Assembly: GCA_017620615.1 (NCBI GenBank)
Contig: JAGAUW010000006.1
Coordinates: forward strand, 1-64,000
From: Clostridia bacterium
GTDB taxonomy: Bacteria > Bacillota > Clostridia > Monoglobales > Monoglobaceae
Direction of reading: 5' to 3'
Length of the DNA stretch: 64,000 nt
The notes below the pieces were generated by a model that saw only the letters and a program-made list of their open reading frames with translations, ran no database searches and was not told where the DNA came from. The translations under genes and the position numbers were made by a program. Position 1 is the stretch's first letter; the number at the start of each line of letters is the position of its first letter. Shown piece after piece: positions 1 through 6,986 of this stretch.

Positions 1-113
1 GTGGCAATAGCAAGAAGGTCACACCAGTTCCCATTCCGAACACAGTAGTTAAGCTTCTTAGCGCTGATGATACTTGGTGGGCAACCGCCCGGGAAAGTAA
101 GACGTCGCCGGAA
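1..113 (+). rRNA. rrf: 5S ribosomal RNA, 5' end cut by the window
   Basis: The sequence has the conserved 5S core: the CCATTCCGAACACAG loop region, the AGTTAAGC segment and the 3' strand GTCGCCGGAA that closes helix I. The matching 5' strand of helix I is mostly outside the window, so a few bases are missing. Followed by two tRNA genes, this is the tail of an rRNA operon whose 16S and 23S genes lie to the left. The exact 3' end is approximate. Confidence 0.93.
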
Positions 114-145
114 CACATACCGGAGCTTTAGCTCCGGTAACATAT

Positions 146-221
146 TCCTCCTTAGCTCAGTCGGTAGAGCATGCGGCTGTTAACCGCAGGGTCGTTGGTT
201 CAAGTCCAACAGGGGGAGCCA
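146..221 (+). tRNA. tRNA-Asn (anticodon GTT)
   Basis: A complete cloverleaf is visible. The acceptor stem is TCCTCCT/AGGGGGA with G discriminator and encoded CCA. The anticodon loop is CTGTTAA with anticodon GTT at 179-181, and the T-loop is GGTTCAAGTCC. It lies 30 bases downstream of 5S and is probably transcribed with the rRNA operon. Confidence 0.96.
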
Positions 222-224
222 TAT

Positions 225-299
225 GGCTCCGTGGTCAAGCGGTCAAGACACCGCCCTTTCACGGCGGTAACAGGGGTTCGATTCCCCTCGGAGTCACCA
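225..299 (+). tRNA. tRNA-Glu (anticodon TTC)
   Basis: The acceptor stem GGCTCCG/CGGAGTC contains one G-T pair, and CCA is encoded. The anticodon stem CCGCC/GGCGG holds the loop CTTTCAC with anticodon TTC, and the T-arm is GGGGTTCGATTCCCC. It starts three bases after tRNA-Asn, so both are processed from one transcript. Confidence 0.96.
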
Positions 300-301
300 T
301 A

Positions 302-338
302 AACAACAACTTATCTTAGGATAGGTTGTTGTTTTTTT
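302..338 (+). terminator. Intrinsic terminator of the rRNA/tRNA operon
   Basis: A long hairpin has arms AACAACAACTTATC (302-315) and GATAGGTTGTTGTT (319-332, one mismatch) and a TTAG loop. A run of seven T follows. It lies immediately after tRNA-Glu. Confidence 0.88.
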
Positions 339-487
339 GTTGCCTAAATTGTTTGCACATTAGTTTTATATCGGGCTGACACTTTCCATCGACACACATC
401 CCTAAAATATGTCAAAAATTGTCATTGCTATTTACAGTCAGGTGTGATAGAGTAGTAATGTAACATAAAAATTGAGGAGGTATTGTT

Positions 488-721
488 GTGAAAAAAATAA
501 TTTCAAAAGTAGAATATGACACAGAAACAGCTGAGCTTATTGCGAAAAATACGGTAGGCGAATTTGGGGATGAAGATGGCTTCGAAGAAAGCCTTTATAT
601 GACAAAGGAAGGGAAGTATTTTCTTTATACCAACGGCGGTGAAGAATCAAAGTATCCCAAAGAAGCGATAACAAGAATGTCTGCTGAAAGGGCAAAAGAA
701 TGGCAAGAGAACAATAAATAA
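488..721 (+). CDS. Small acidic protein of unknown function
   Basis: The product is a 77-residue acidic protein read from a GTG codon at 488, with a strong ribosome site (GAGGAGG, 474-480) seven bases upstream. I recognise no characterised family. It has no signal peptide, membrane segment or cysteine motif. The centre (YMTKEGKYFLYTNGG) reads like a beta-hairpin and the C-terminus is a charged helix. It stands alone between the rRNA terminator and its own terminator at 727-754, so it is a single-gene transcript. Strong ribosome site, isolated unit and coding-like composition argue that it is real. Function unknown. Confidence 0.72.
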   Translation: MKKIISKVEYDTETAELIAKNTVGEFGDEDGFEESLYMTKEGKYFLYTNGGEESKYPKEAITRMSAERAKEWQENNK

Positions 722-726
722 TTTAT

Positions 727-754
727 GAAAACACATCCTGCGGGGTGTGTTTTT
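727..754 (+). terminator. Intrinsic terminator after the small acidic protein
   Basis: The hairpin AAAACACATCC / GGGGTGTGTTTT has a TGC loop and a T run. It begins six bases after the stop codon at 719-721. The dtd start at 815 lies downstream of it. Confidence 0.82.
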
Positions 755-814
755 CGTTACGGGGTGTTGAAAAAAAGGCCTAGCTATGATACAATGGCTA
801 AAGAGGTGAATATC

Positions 815-1267
815 GTGAAAATTGTTTTACAAAGAGTTTCAAGTGCAAAGGTAGAGGTTGAGGAAAATATTGTTGGAGAAATCGGAAAAGGCTATCTTTT
901 GCTTTTGGGCGTTTCAAATGAGGATACAAAAGAAATTGCGGAAAAGATGATTGAAAAGGTCGCAAAGCTCCGGATTTTTGAGGATAGTGAGGGAAAGACA
1001 AATCTCAATATAGATGCGGTTGAGGGCGAGGTTTTGGTGGTTTCGCAGTTTACTTTGTATGCTGATTGCAGAAAAGGTAACAGGCCCAGCTTTATAAATG
1101 CAGGGGCTCCGCAGATGGCAGAGGAGCTTTATGAATATGTGCTCATGAGGTGCAGCGAGCTTTTCAGAAACACAGAGTGCGGAATTTTTGGTGCTGATAT
1201 GAAGGTGTCGCTTGTGAATGACGGACCGTTCACCATAGTTCTTGATAGTAAGGAAATTTTGGCATGA
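815..1267 (+). CDS. dtd: D-aminoacyl-tRNA deacylase
   Basis: DTD hydrolyses D-aminoacyl-tRNAs (and mischarged glycyl-tRNA-Ala) in the cytoplasm, recycling tRNA and keeping D-residues out of protein. The product is 150 residues, the normal family length. Both family signatures are present: SQFT at 77-80 and the Gly-cisPro loop DGPFT at 136-140, which rejects L-amino acids. I chose GTG 815 because AGAGGTGAA (802-810) sits just upstream and the protein then begins MKIVLQRV, as in the family. A longer reading from 725 would run through the terminator hairpin at 727-754. The stop overlaps the start of the next gene, so the two are probably translationally coupled. Confidence 0.95.
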   Translation: MKIVLQRVSSAKVEVEENIVGEIGKGYLLLLGVSNEDTKEIAEKMIEKVAKLRIFEDSEGKTNLNIDAVEGEVLVVSQFTLYADCRKGNRPSFINAGAPQMAEELYEYVLMRCSELFRNTECGIFGADMKVSLVNDGPFTIVLDSKEILA

Positions 1268-1818
1268 TGACGAAAGCTGAGATAAGAAAGATAAATAAAG
1301 AAAAACGCAAGCTGATGACGGAGGCAGAGGTAAAAGAAAAAAGCCTTGCCATAGCCAAGACTTTTCTGGATAGTGAAATATATAAAAATGCAAAAACAAT
1401 AATGGTTTATATGCCCATTGGGAATGAGGTTGACACTAAAGAGATAATTGCATCAGCGCTTTCTGATGGAAAAAGAATTATTGTTCCGGTGACAGATGCG
1501 AAAACAGGGGAAATAACCCCTTGTGAAATAAATGAAAATACCGCTTTTGAAAAAGGTGCATTTTCAGTTTTTGAGCCGGTTGAAAAAGTGCCGGCAGACC
1601 CGCCACAGATAGATGTGGTTTTGGTGCCGGGGATTGCCTTTGACAAAAAAGGCGGGCGGATCGGCTTTGGAAAGGGCTGTTATGACCGCTTTTTGAAAAA
1701 GATGGAGGCGTTTAAAATTGGCTTATGCTATGACTTTCAACTGTGTGATGAAATAGAGGCAGAAAGCCATGATATAAAAATGGATTTTGTGATTACCGAA
1801 AAAGTGAATAGTATTTGA
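1264..1818 (+). CDS. 5-formyltetrahydrofolate cyclo-ligase
   Basis: This enzyme converts 5-formyl-THF to 5,10-methenyl-THF with ATP, returning the stored folate to one-carbon metabolism. It has 184 residues, typical of the family. The diagnostic C-terminal motif [19 protein letters not shown] is at residues 126-144, and basic residues near the N-terminus (KEKRK) fit the ATP/folate site. ATG 1264 overlaps the dtd stop (ATGATGA); ATG 1267 is an equally possible start one codon later. A bidirectional hairpin follows at 1828-1862. The YgfA/YqgN assignment is family-level and firm. Confidence 0.94.
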   Translation: MMTKAEIRKINKEKRKLMTEAEVKEKSLAIAKTFLDSEIYKNAKTIMVYMPIGNEVDTKEIIASALSDGKRIIVPVTDAKTGEITPCEINENTAFEKGAFSVFEPVEKVPADPPQIDVVLVPGIAFDKKGGRIGFGKGCYDRFLKKMEAFKIGLCYDFQLCDEIEAESHDIKMDFVITEKVNSI

Positions 1819-1827
1819 TTTGGGATA

Positions 1828-1862
1828 AAAAAACACCATCCAATATTTTGGATGGTGTTTTT
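1828..1862. terminator. Bidirectional intrinsic terminator
   Basis: A perfect 13-bp stem AAACACCATCCAA / TTGGATGGTGTTT has a TATT loop and is flanked by T runs on both strands. It lies between the convergent ends of the cyclo-ligase gene (1818) and the secreted-protein gene (1899), so it can end both transcripts. Confidence 0.9.
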
Positions 1863-1898
1863 ATGTTTGTATGTGGCTTAGTTGGTAAATATCTTAAA

Positions 1899-2963
1899 TC
1901 ATTGAACGGAATCAAGAAAACTTTTAACAATAATTACATCGACAGGTATATTTTCGTAAGTTCTAACATATACATGGTCTGCACATTTCATAGCGGCAAG
2001 TCTGTTTTCTGCTATGCTCATGTCATCGGTTTCAGTTGTTGTACCATACACGTCGGTTAAAGTCAAAGTGCCACCTGTTGTTTTATATAAAGGAGAAAAG
2101 TACTGAAAGCTTGCAACTGAACTATTTTCTATTTTAAGATTTCTACCAGTATTATCAACAACATAAATGTTTTTTGCTTTAGAAAGTTTATATTCTCTTC
2201 CGTCAATGGTTGCTATATCTTTACTATCATCAAAAGATGTTACAACTCCTCCTGCCAAAGTTTCATCAGGGTTGGTTATTATGTATGCATCATCACCAGT
2301 TGCGAGTGAAACAGGCTCGTTGTTTTCATAATTAAAGGGAAGCCTAACATCCCATGGAAAATCCCAAATATACTTTATTGATGAAATCGTATCGTTTGAA
2401 TCAAATTCAAGTTTTACTACATCACCAGGATTTAAACGTGAATAATTATTAAATAAGTCGCTAGTTGTTTCTTTAGCAGGAAACTCTTCTCCATTCATGC
2501 GGAAGGAGATAAATAGTGTTTCGTTTCCATCGGCATTGTATCCCATGCCATATTCTGTAATAACAGCAAGACATGAGGGTTTTGACTCAACAGTTCCGCT
2601 CAGAGATATGTTAAGCGGCTTGAGGGTATTGAGAGTATCCCAGAAAAAGATTTTTGCGGGGCAATTAAGATAGCTTTGGTATCCGCTCAAAGAAATGCTG
2701 AAATCGGTGGCGGTTGAGGGGGAAGATTTATATGTAACGTTTAAAAGCCTTTCTGAATTATCATACACCGCCAGTATCACAGTGCAGTCAAGGACAGCAT
2801 CAAAGGTCATTTTTGCGGTAACAGTTTCCCCGGTGCCGTTACAAACAATGCTTTTGAGAGTTACATTGCTTGGCAAGACGTCGTTCGCTGCCGCAATTGG
2901 CGCAACAGACATAGCGATAAGAAGTATCGAAATGATAAGTAGTATGCTTATAAATTTTTTCAT
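1899..2963 (-). CDS. Secreted protein of unknown function
   Basis: This 354-residue protein has a classic signal peptide: KK at positions 2-3, a hydrophobic core to about residue 18, then APIAAAND, giving likely cleavage near residue 26. The mature part is rich in Ser, Thr, Asn and Asp with beta-strand character and contains no recognised catalytic motif. It resembles the non-enzymatic parts of clostridial surface proteins, but I see no SLH repeat, LPXTG motif or choline-binding repeat, so it may be released. The start at 2963 is supported by AGGAGGG a few bases upstream. Its promoter (2994-3022) is close to consensus and has a perfect dyad in its spacer. The divergent XRE gene is the natural candidate repressor. 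Function unknown. Confidence 0.85.
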   Translation of the reverse strand: MKKFISILLIISILLIAMSVAPIAAANDVLPSNVTLKSIVCNGTGETVTAKMTFDAVLDCTVILAVYDNSERLLNVTYKSSPSTATDFSISLSGYQSYLNCPAKIFFWDTLNTLKPLNISLSGTVESKPSCLAVITEYGMGYNADGNETLFISFRMNGEEFPAKETTSDLFNNYSRLNPGDVVKLEFDSNDTISSIKYIWDFPWDVRLPFNYENNEPVSLATGDDAYIITNPDETLAGGVVTSFDDSKDIATIDGREYKLSKAKNIYVVDNTGRNLKIENSSVASFQYFSPLYKTTGGTLTLTDVYGTTTETDDMSIAENRLAAMKCADHVYVRTYENIPVDVIIVKSFLDSVQ

Positions 2964-2993
2964 AAAAGGTCCCTCCTGGAAGTATTTTACAGT

Positions 2994-3022
2994 ATTATAA
3001 CATATTTTGGAAAATATGTCTA
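2994..3022 (-). promoter_or_regulatory. SigA-type promoter of the secreted-protein gene with an operator dyad in the spacer
   Basis: Read on the minus strand, -35 TAGACA (3017-3022) and -10 TATAAT (2994-2999) are separated by exactly 17 bp. The perfect inverted repeat ACATATTTT-N2-AAAATATGT (3000-3019) fills the spacer and touches both hexamers. A protein bound there would exclude RNA polymerase. The promoter elements and dyad are directly visible; repression is inferred. Confidence 0.75.
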
Positions 3023-3056
3023 CTGTATGTTAATAATATTACTTAACAACATTATA

Positions 3057-3069
3057 GGACAATATGTCC
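3057..3069. promoter_or_regulatory. Second dyad upstream of the XRE gene
   Basis: GGACA-ATA-TGTCC is an inverted repeat located 52 bases before the XRE start. It shares the half-site AATATGTC (3061-3068) with the dyad in the divergent promoter (AAATATGTC, 3012-3020). This suggests that one protein binds both, with autoregulation at this copy. Confidence 0.5.
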
Positions 3070-3120
3070 ATAATGTCAATAAAAATATGCAGAATGCTAT
3101 ATAATTTTATTGGTGATAAT

Positions 3121-3348
3121 ATGGTTATGAAGTTGAGAATACGAGATTTGAGGGAAGATAATGACTTAACACAGAAAGCTGTTGCAAAGCATTTGATGTG
3201 TGACCAATCATTATATTCAAAGTATGAAAGAGGGGAAAGGGAAATACCTCTTAAGCTTGTTGTTGAGCTTGCGAAGTTTTATAACGTCAGTGTTGATTAT
3301 CTTGTAGGTCTTACTGATGAAAATATGTCATATTGCCGAAAAGTATAG
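3121..3348 (+). CDS. Small XRE-family DNA-binding regulator
   Basis: The 75-residue protein is essentially one Cro/C1-type helix-turn-helix domain (about residues 6-62). The recognition region is around LTQKAVAKHLMCDQSLYSKY, followed by the family's ERGEREIPL turn and the terminal FYNVSVDYLVGLTD helix. ATG 3121 follows GGTG at 3112-3115 and gives the usual short N-terminus; an in-frame upstream codon at 3064 would lie inside the dyad region. It is transcribed away from the secreted-protein gene and has its own terminator. A single-domain repressor beside one target gene is the simplest reading. No sensing domain is present, so how it would be relieved is unknown. Confidence 0.85.
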   Translation: MVMKLRIRDLREDNDLTQKAVAKHLMCDQSLYSKYERGEREIPLKLVVELAKFYNVSVDYLVGLTDENMSYCRKV

Positions 3349-3397
3349 ATGAATATTTTCTTGTAGTGGTAAATATTCAGATTTTGTGTCGCATAAA

Positions 3398-3453
3398 AAA
3401 CCGACCTCCCAATCGTTAGGTTTCTGGTCTAACTTTTGGGGGTCGGTTTATTT
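3398..3453 (+). terminator. Terminator after the XRE gene
   Basis: A long hairpin has outer arms AAACCGACCTCCCAA (3398-3412) and TTTTGGGGGTCGGTTT (3434-3449), and an inner stem GTTAG/CTAAC. It ends in TTTATTT. It isolates the XRE gene from the downstream GntR operon. Confidence 0.75.
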
Positions 3454-3481
3454 CTAGGCTATATTTTTTTGAAAAAATCTC

Positions 3482-3510
3482 TTGACAAGTGAAACAAAGT
3501 ATGCTATATT
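3482..3510 (+). promoter_or_regulatory. SigA-type promoter of the GntR-ABC operon
   Basis: A consensus -35 TTGACA (3482-3487) and -10 TATATT (3505-3510) are spaced by 17 bp. The ribosome site GGGGAGGTGAA and the gntR start follow about 50 bases downstream. Confidence 0.85.
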
Positions 3511-3539
3511 AACTGTACTAATACAAATAATACAGTTAA
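3509..3539. promoter_or_regulatory. Inverted-repeat operator of the GntR operon
   Basis: Perfect 9-bp arms TTAACTGTA (3509-3517) and TACAGTTAA (3531-3539) overlap the end of the -10 box and the predicted transcription start. An inner TGTA-N4-TACA dyad (3514-3525) lies inside. GntR proteins of the YtrA type autoregulate from such promoter-proximal dyads, so repression by the first gene product is likely. Confidence 0.65.
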
Positions 3540-3558
3540 ATTCCGGGGAGGTGAAAGT

Positions 3559-3939
3559 ATGATAAATCTGGACTATAAGGACGGCAAATCATTGCACGAG
3601 CAGATAGAGAAAGGGTTTCGGGAACTGATTATAAACAAAATACTCGTTAAGGACGAACAACTGCCATCGGTGAGGGAGCTTTCAATCAGCCTTACGGTGA
3701 ATCCCAATACGGTGCAAAGGGCATACAAACAGCTTGAACAGGACGGATTTATTTACAGCGTAAAGGGAAAGGGCAGCTTTGTGGCGGCAGTTTCGGATGT
3801 GTTGGCGGATAAACGGCTTGAGGAACTGTATAATCAATTGACACTTGCTTCAAAGGAGCTGGCATTTTTGGGGGAAGATGAGGAAACGCTCAAAAATGTC
3901 ATAAGAAATATATATTCAGAAAAGGAGGGAGCTTTGTGA
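3559..3939 (+). CDS. GntR-family (YtrA subfamily) transcriptional regulator
   Basis: The 126-residue regulator has an N-terminal winged helix (about residues 5-75) with the GntR signature LPSVRELSISLTVNPNTVQ, then a short helical tail. The tail is much shorter than the effector domains of FadR or HutC types and matches the YtrA subfamily, which controls ABC transporter operons. The start ATG 3559 follows GGGGAGGTGAAAG. It is the first gene of a three-gene operon and its stop overlaps the ATPase start by four bases. It probably represses its own promoter through the dyad at 3509-3539. The inducer is unknown; relatives respond to cell-wall antibiotics. Confidence 0.92.
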   Translation: MINLDYKDGKSLHEQIEKGFRELIINKILVKDEQLPSVRELSISLTVNPNTVQRAYKQLEQDGFIYSVKGKGSFVAAVSDVLADKRLEELYNQLTLASKELAFLGEDEETLKNVIRNIYSEKEGAL

Positions 3940-4835
3940 TAAAGGTAAGCGGAGTTACAAAGTATTTTGACGAATTTCGGGTGCTTGATGACATTTCATT
4001 GAATGTCAGACGTGGCACTATATATGGTCTCATTGGTCCGAACGGGGCAGGAAAGACCACCATTATAAATCATATAAACGGAGTGCTTTTGCCAAACAGC
4101 GGCACTATAACAATAAATGATGAAAAGGTTTTTGAAAATGAAAAAATAAAGCAGACGGTCCTCAGTATTTCAGACGACTGGTTTTATTACAGCACATTTA
4201 CCATTCGGGAAATGGCAAAATTTTATAAGGCAGTATATCCGGCGTTCAATATCCATAGATATGAATCCATAAAAAAGATTTTCAACATTGACGAAAAACG
4301 CCAGATAAGAAAGCTTTCGAAGGGTATGAAAAAGCAGGTTGCATTTTGGCTTTCGCTGTCTGCTATGCCCGATGTTCTTATCCTTGATGAGCCTCTTGAC
4401 GGACTTGACCCTGTGATGAGAAAGCAGGTTCTAAATCTTGTGATTGCGGATGTTGCTGACCGAGAAATGACAGTGCTTGTTTCATCTCACAACCTACGTG
4501 AACTTGAAGATATCTGTGACTGGGTGGGTATTATACATAAAGGTAAAATGATTCTTGAAAAGCCTCTTGATGACCTGAAAGGTGCTGTTCACAAGTATCA
4601 GCTGGTTTTGGCAGAGGAACAGGGAAATTTACTTGAGTCAATGGAAAATGTACTACACATTTCAAAAACCGGCTCGGTTTACAATGTGATTGTAAGGGGA
4701 GATTCAAAGGAAACTGACCGACAGATGAAGGCGCTTATGCCTGTCCTTTGTGAAAGGATAAGTCTCACTTTGGAAGAAGTATTTATTTATGAGCTGGGAG
4801 GGCTTGGTTATGATTTCAAGAACATCATTATTTAA
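3936..4835 (+). CDS. ABC transporter ATP-binding protein (YtrB-like)
   Basis: This cytoplasmic ATPase drives the membrane protein encoded next to it. In 299 residues it shows Walker A GPNGAGKT (34-41), an ABC signature degenerated to LSKGM (127-131) as is common in this exporter group, Walker B VLILDEP (147-153) and the switch histidine in SSHNL. The region after about residue 215 is a C-terminal extension of the kind seen in BcrA/YtrB-type drug and peptide exporters. The GTG start at 3936 overlaps the regulator stop. The preceding AAAGGAGGG sits inside the regulator gene, showing tight coupling. Confidence 0.93.
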   Translation: MIKVSGVTKYFDEFRVLDDISLNVRRGTIYGLIGPNGAGKTTIINHINGVLLPNSGTITINDEKVFENEKIKQTVLSISDDWFYYSTFTIREMAKFYKAVYPAFNIHRYESIKKIFNIDEKRQIRKLSKGMKKQVAFWLSLSAMPDVLILDEPLDGLDPVMRKQVLNLVIADVADREMTVLVSSHNLRELEDICDWVGIIHKGKMILEKPLDDLKGAVHKYQLVLAEEQGNLLESMENVLHISKTGSVYNVIVRGDSKETDRQMKALMPVLCERISLTLEEVFIYELGGLGYDFKNIII

Positions 4836-6855
4836 TAAGGGAATATTTCATTCCACCCTCAAACGTTATATGTGGGGCTCGGTCTTATATAGCATTATTC
4901 TTTTTGCCCTTACCTCGCTGGTTATTCTTCTGGGCGTTGACGTGGAAAATTCGTGGCGTAAAATGAGTGACAGCCGTGTGGCACTTATATTGGACGAACA
5001 CTATCTGATTTTGCCAGTTATTATAGGACTTTTTGTTCCTACTGTTGTGTCACTTCTGACGTTTAGATTTTTGCATTCAAAAAAGACGGCAATTTTCGTA
5101 CACAGCTTGCCCGTGACAAGAACCGCGAATTACATTTCCACAATTCTTGCGGCATTTGTCCTTATGGGTGCGCCGGTTGTGCTCAATGGCGTTATCCTCG
5201 CGTTTCTCAGTGTTTTTAAGTACGGAGAGTTTTTCACGGTTACATCTTGTCTTATATGGACAGGACTAAATCTTTTGACGCTGTTTTCAATGTTTTCAAT
5301 CGCAGCGTTTGTGGCAGGGCTTACCGGAAACAGCTTTGCAATGGTGGGGCTAAACGGTCTTATTCACGGAATTGTGCTTATCTTTGCGGCAGCCTTTTCG
5401 GCGATTGCAAAATGCTTCCTTTATGGTTATCATGATTTGAACACGTTGTTTTATGGAGCGATGAAGTGGAATTTTGTATCTTACTTTACAGAAACGGCAA
5501 ATGCTATGAGTATTAGAAACTCTCAGGAGCTTGATTTTTTAAAGCTTGGCATAATAGTTCTTATTTCCCTTGTGTTCTACGTTCTTGGATGGCTGCTTTA
5601 CAAAAAACGTAAGATGGAAACGGCGGAGGATGTTGCGGCATTTGGGTGTCTCAATCCAATTTACAAATATTTGCTTTCGTTTCTTGCGGCACTTTCAACC
5701 TTTGGAATTTTGAGCGGCACTATTGCGGAAAAACCACTTGTTCCGGTGATTTTTACAATTATTGTGAGCCTTGTGGTATATTTCGCTGCGGAAATGGTAC
5801 TTAAGAAAAGCTTCAAGGTATGGAAGTCATATAAGGGTTATCTTGTTTTTGTAGCTGCGTTTTCAGCGATGATATGTATTTTTGCATTCACCAGCTTTTT
5901 CGGATTTGAAACACGTGTTCCTGATAGTGATGACTTTGACGAAGTTGCAATATATGAATATTATTATCAGGATGATATGCCGTGGATTTCGAATGAGAAA
6001 ATTGTAGATTACACCACAGCGGTACACAAGGCGTTGACAGAAAAGGAAAATATCTACACAGTAAAAAATTATGATGCCAAGTATACCACGGCAATCAACA
6101 TAAGATATAAGCTCAAAAACGGAAAAACACTGATAAGACGTTATCCTGCGACTCGCGTAATGGCTTGTGAAATTCTTGAGAATCTCTATAAGTATGAAGA
6201 TTATAAGAAAAAGATATTCGAGATATTCGGCGAGCAGGTTGGTGAGGTTTATCGCATAACGGTGAATGACGGCAATATTGAATTTACCGACAAAGAAAAG
6301 ATAGAGGAGTTCTTTGATTGCCTGAGCCGTGATATTTTGGAGCTTGATTACACCCAGATGTGTGACAGTAATGCATGGCGTACCAGTGTTATGATTGAAT
6401 ATATAAGGACGGAGGATTTGATGGACGATGATAAGCGCCATATGTGGAACATTCATCAGAGTATAAATGCTAATTTCAAGCACACTCTCGGCTGGCTGAT
6501 AGCGAATGGTTATCAAAAACCTCTTTTCAATGCAGGAGACTGGGACCTTTGCATACTTAATAAAGAACAATGGGAAAAGTACAGAGAAATTGAAGAAGTA
6601 ACAATGGCATCTTATAAAGGACCAACTGCTCAGGTGGCAAGACTTCCTCAAATTCAGGAGCTTTCGGATATTGGCATAATTTCGGACAGCCTCAGGAAAA
6701 ACAAAATTAATGATTTTGTGATTTTCAGGGGAGTGAGATTTGTTCCTGAAAAGGACTATTCATATTATGTATGCGGAATAGACAATAGCGGATACCTTAA
6801 TATCTTAGCGGCATTTTATGAGGACGGAGCGGATTTGTTAAATCTTCTTGATTAA
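4810..6855 (+). CDS. Large ABC transporter permease with a long soluble C-terminal region
   Basis: The protein has 681 residues from ATG 4810, which has GGGAGG (4797-4802) seven bases upstream; the gene overlaps the ATPase by 26 bases. About nine hydrophobic segments lie in the first 365 residues, in two blocks (roughly 20-195 and 245-365). A hydrophilic, acidic tail of about 310 residues begins with PDSDDFDEVAIYEYYYQ. The first block resembles ABC-2-type permeases of the YtrC/YtrD kind. I recognise no known domain in the tail, which probably faces outside. It appears to be the only permease of the operon, so it may dimerise. The substrate is unknown; export or cell-envelope stress defence is inferred from the YtrA/YtrB partners. 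Confidence 0.85.
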   Translation: MISRTSLFNKGIFHSTLKRYMWGSVLYSIILFALTSLVILLGVDVENSWRKMSDSRVALILDEHYLILPVIIGLFVPTVVSLLTFRFLHSKKTAIFVHSLPVTRTANYISTILAAFVLMGAPVVLNGVILAFLSVFKYGEFFTVTSCLIWTGLNLLTLFSMFSIAAFVAGLTGNSFAMVGLNGLIHGIVLIFAAAFSAIAKCFLYGYHDLNTLFYGAMKWNFVSYFTETANAMSIRNSQELDFLKLGIIVLISLVFYVLGWLLYKKRKMETAEDVAAFGCLNPIYKYLLSFLAALSTFGILSGTIAEKPLVPVIFTIIVSLVVYFAAEMVLKKSFKVWKSYKGYLVFVAAFSAMICIFAFTSFFGFETRVPDSDDFDEVAIYEYYYQDDMPWISNEKIVDYTTAVHKALTEKENIYTVKNYDAKYTTAINIRYKLKNGKTLIRRYPATRVMACEILENLYKYEDYKKKIFEIFGEQVGEVYRITVNDGNIEFTDKEKIEEFFDCLSRDILELDYTQMCDSNAWRTSVMIEYIRTEDLMDDDKRHMWNIHQSINANFKHTLGWLIANGYQKPLFNAGDWDLCILNKEQWEKYREIEEVTMASYKGPTAQVARLPQIQELSDIGIISDSLRKNKINDFVIFRGVRFVPEKDYSYYVCGIDNSGYLNILAAFYEDGADLLNLLD

Positions 6856-6882
6856 AGTTTAAAAAGTCCAGAAAAAACAGAG

Positions 6883-6926
6883 GCCTCCTATGGTAGAATA
6901 AACGAAACTACCATAGGAGGCTTTTT
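6883..6926. terminator. Strong bidirectional terminator
   Basis: A perfect 14-bp stem GCCTCCTATGGTAG / CTACCATAGGAGGC has an 11-base loop and is followed by TTTTT on the plus strand. On the minus strand a T6 run appears after CTCTG. It lies between the convergent permease and mgtE genes. Confidence 0.92.
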
Positions 6927-6986
6927 GTGCTAACTAAACAAAATGGTGAAGTTTAAAGTGTTTGCCTTTTAAATTTTACTGAAGAA

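Noticed and set aside
5863-6651. Long antisense open frame (262 codons) inside the permease gene
   Set aside because: It lies opposite a gene with its own good start and domain pattern, its sequence resembles no family, and no ribosome site is visible.
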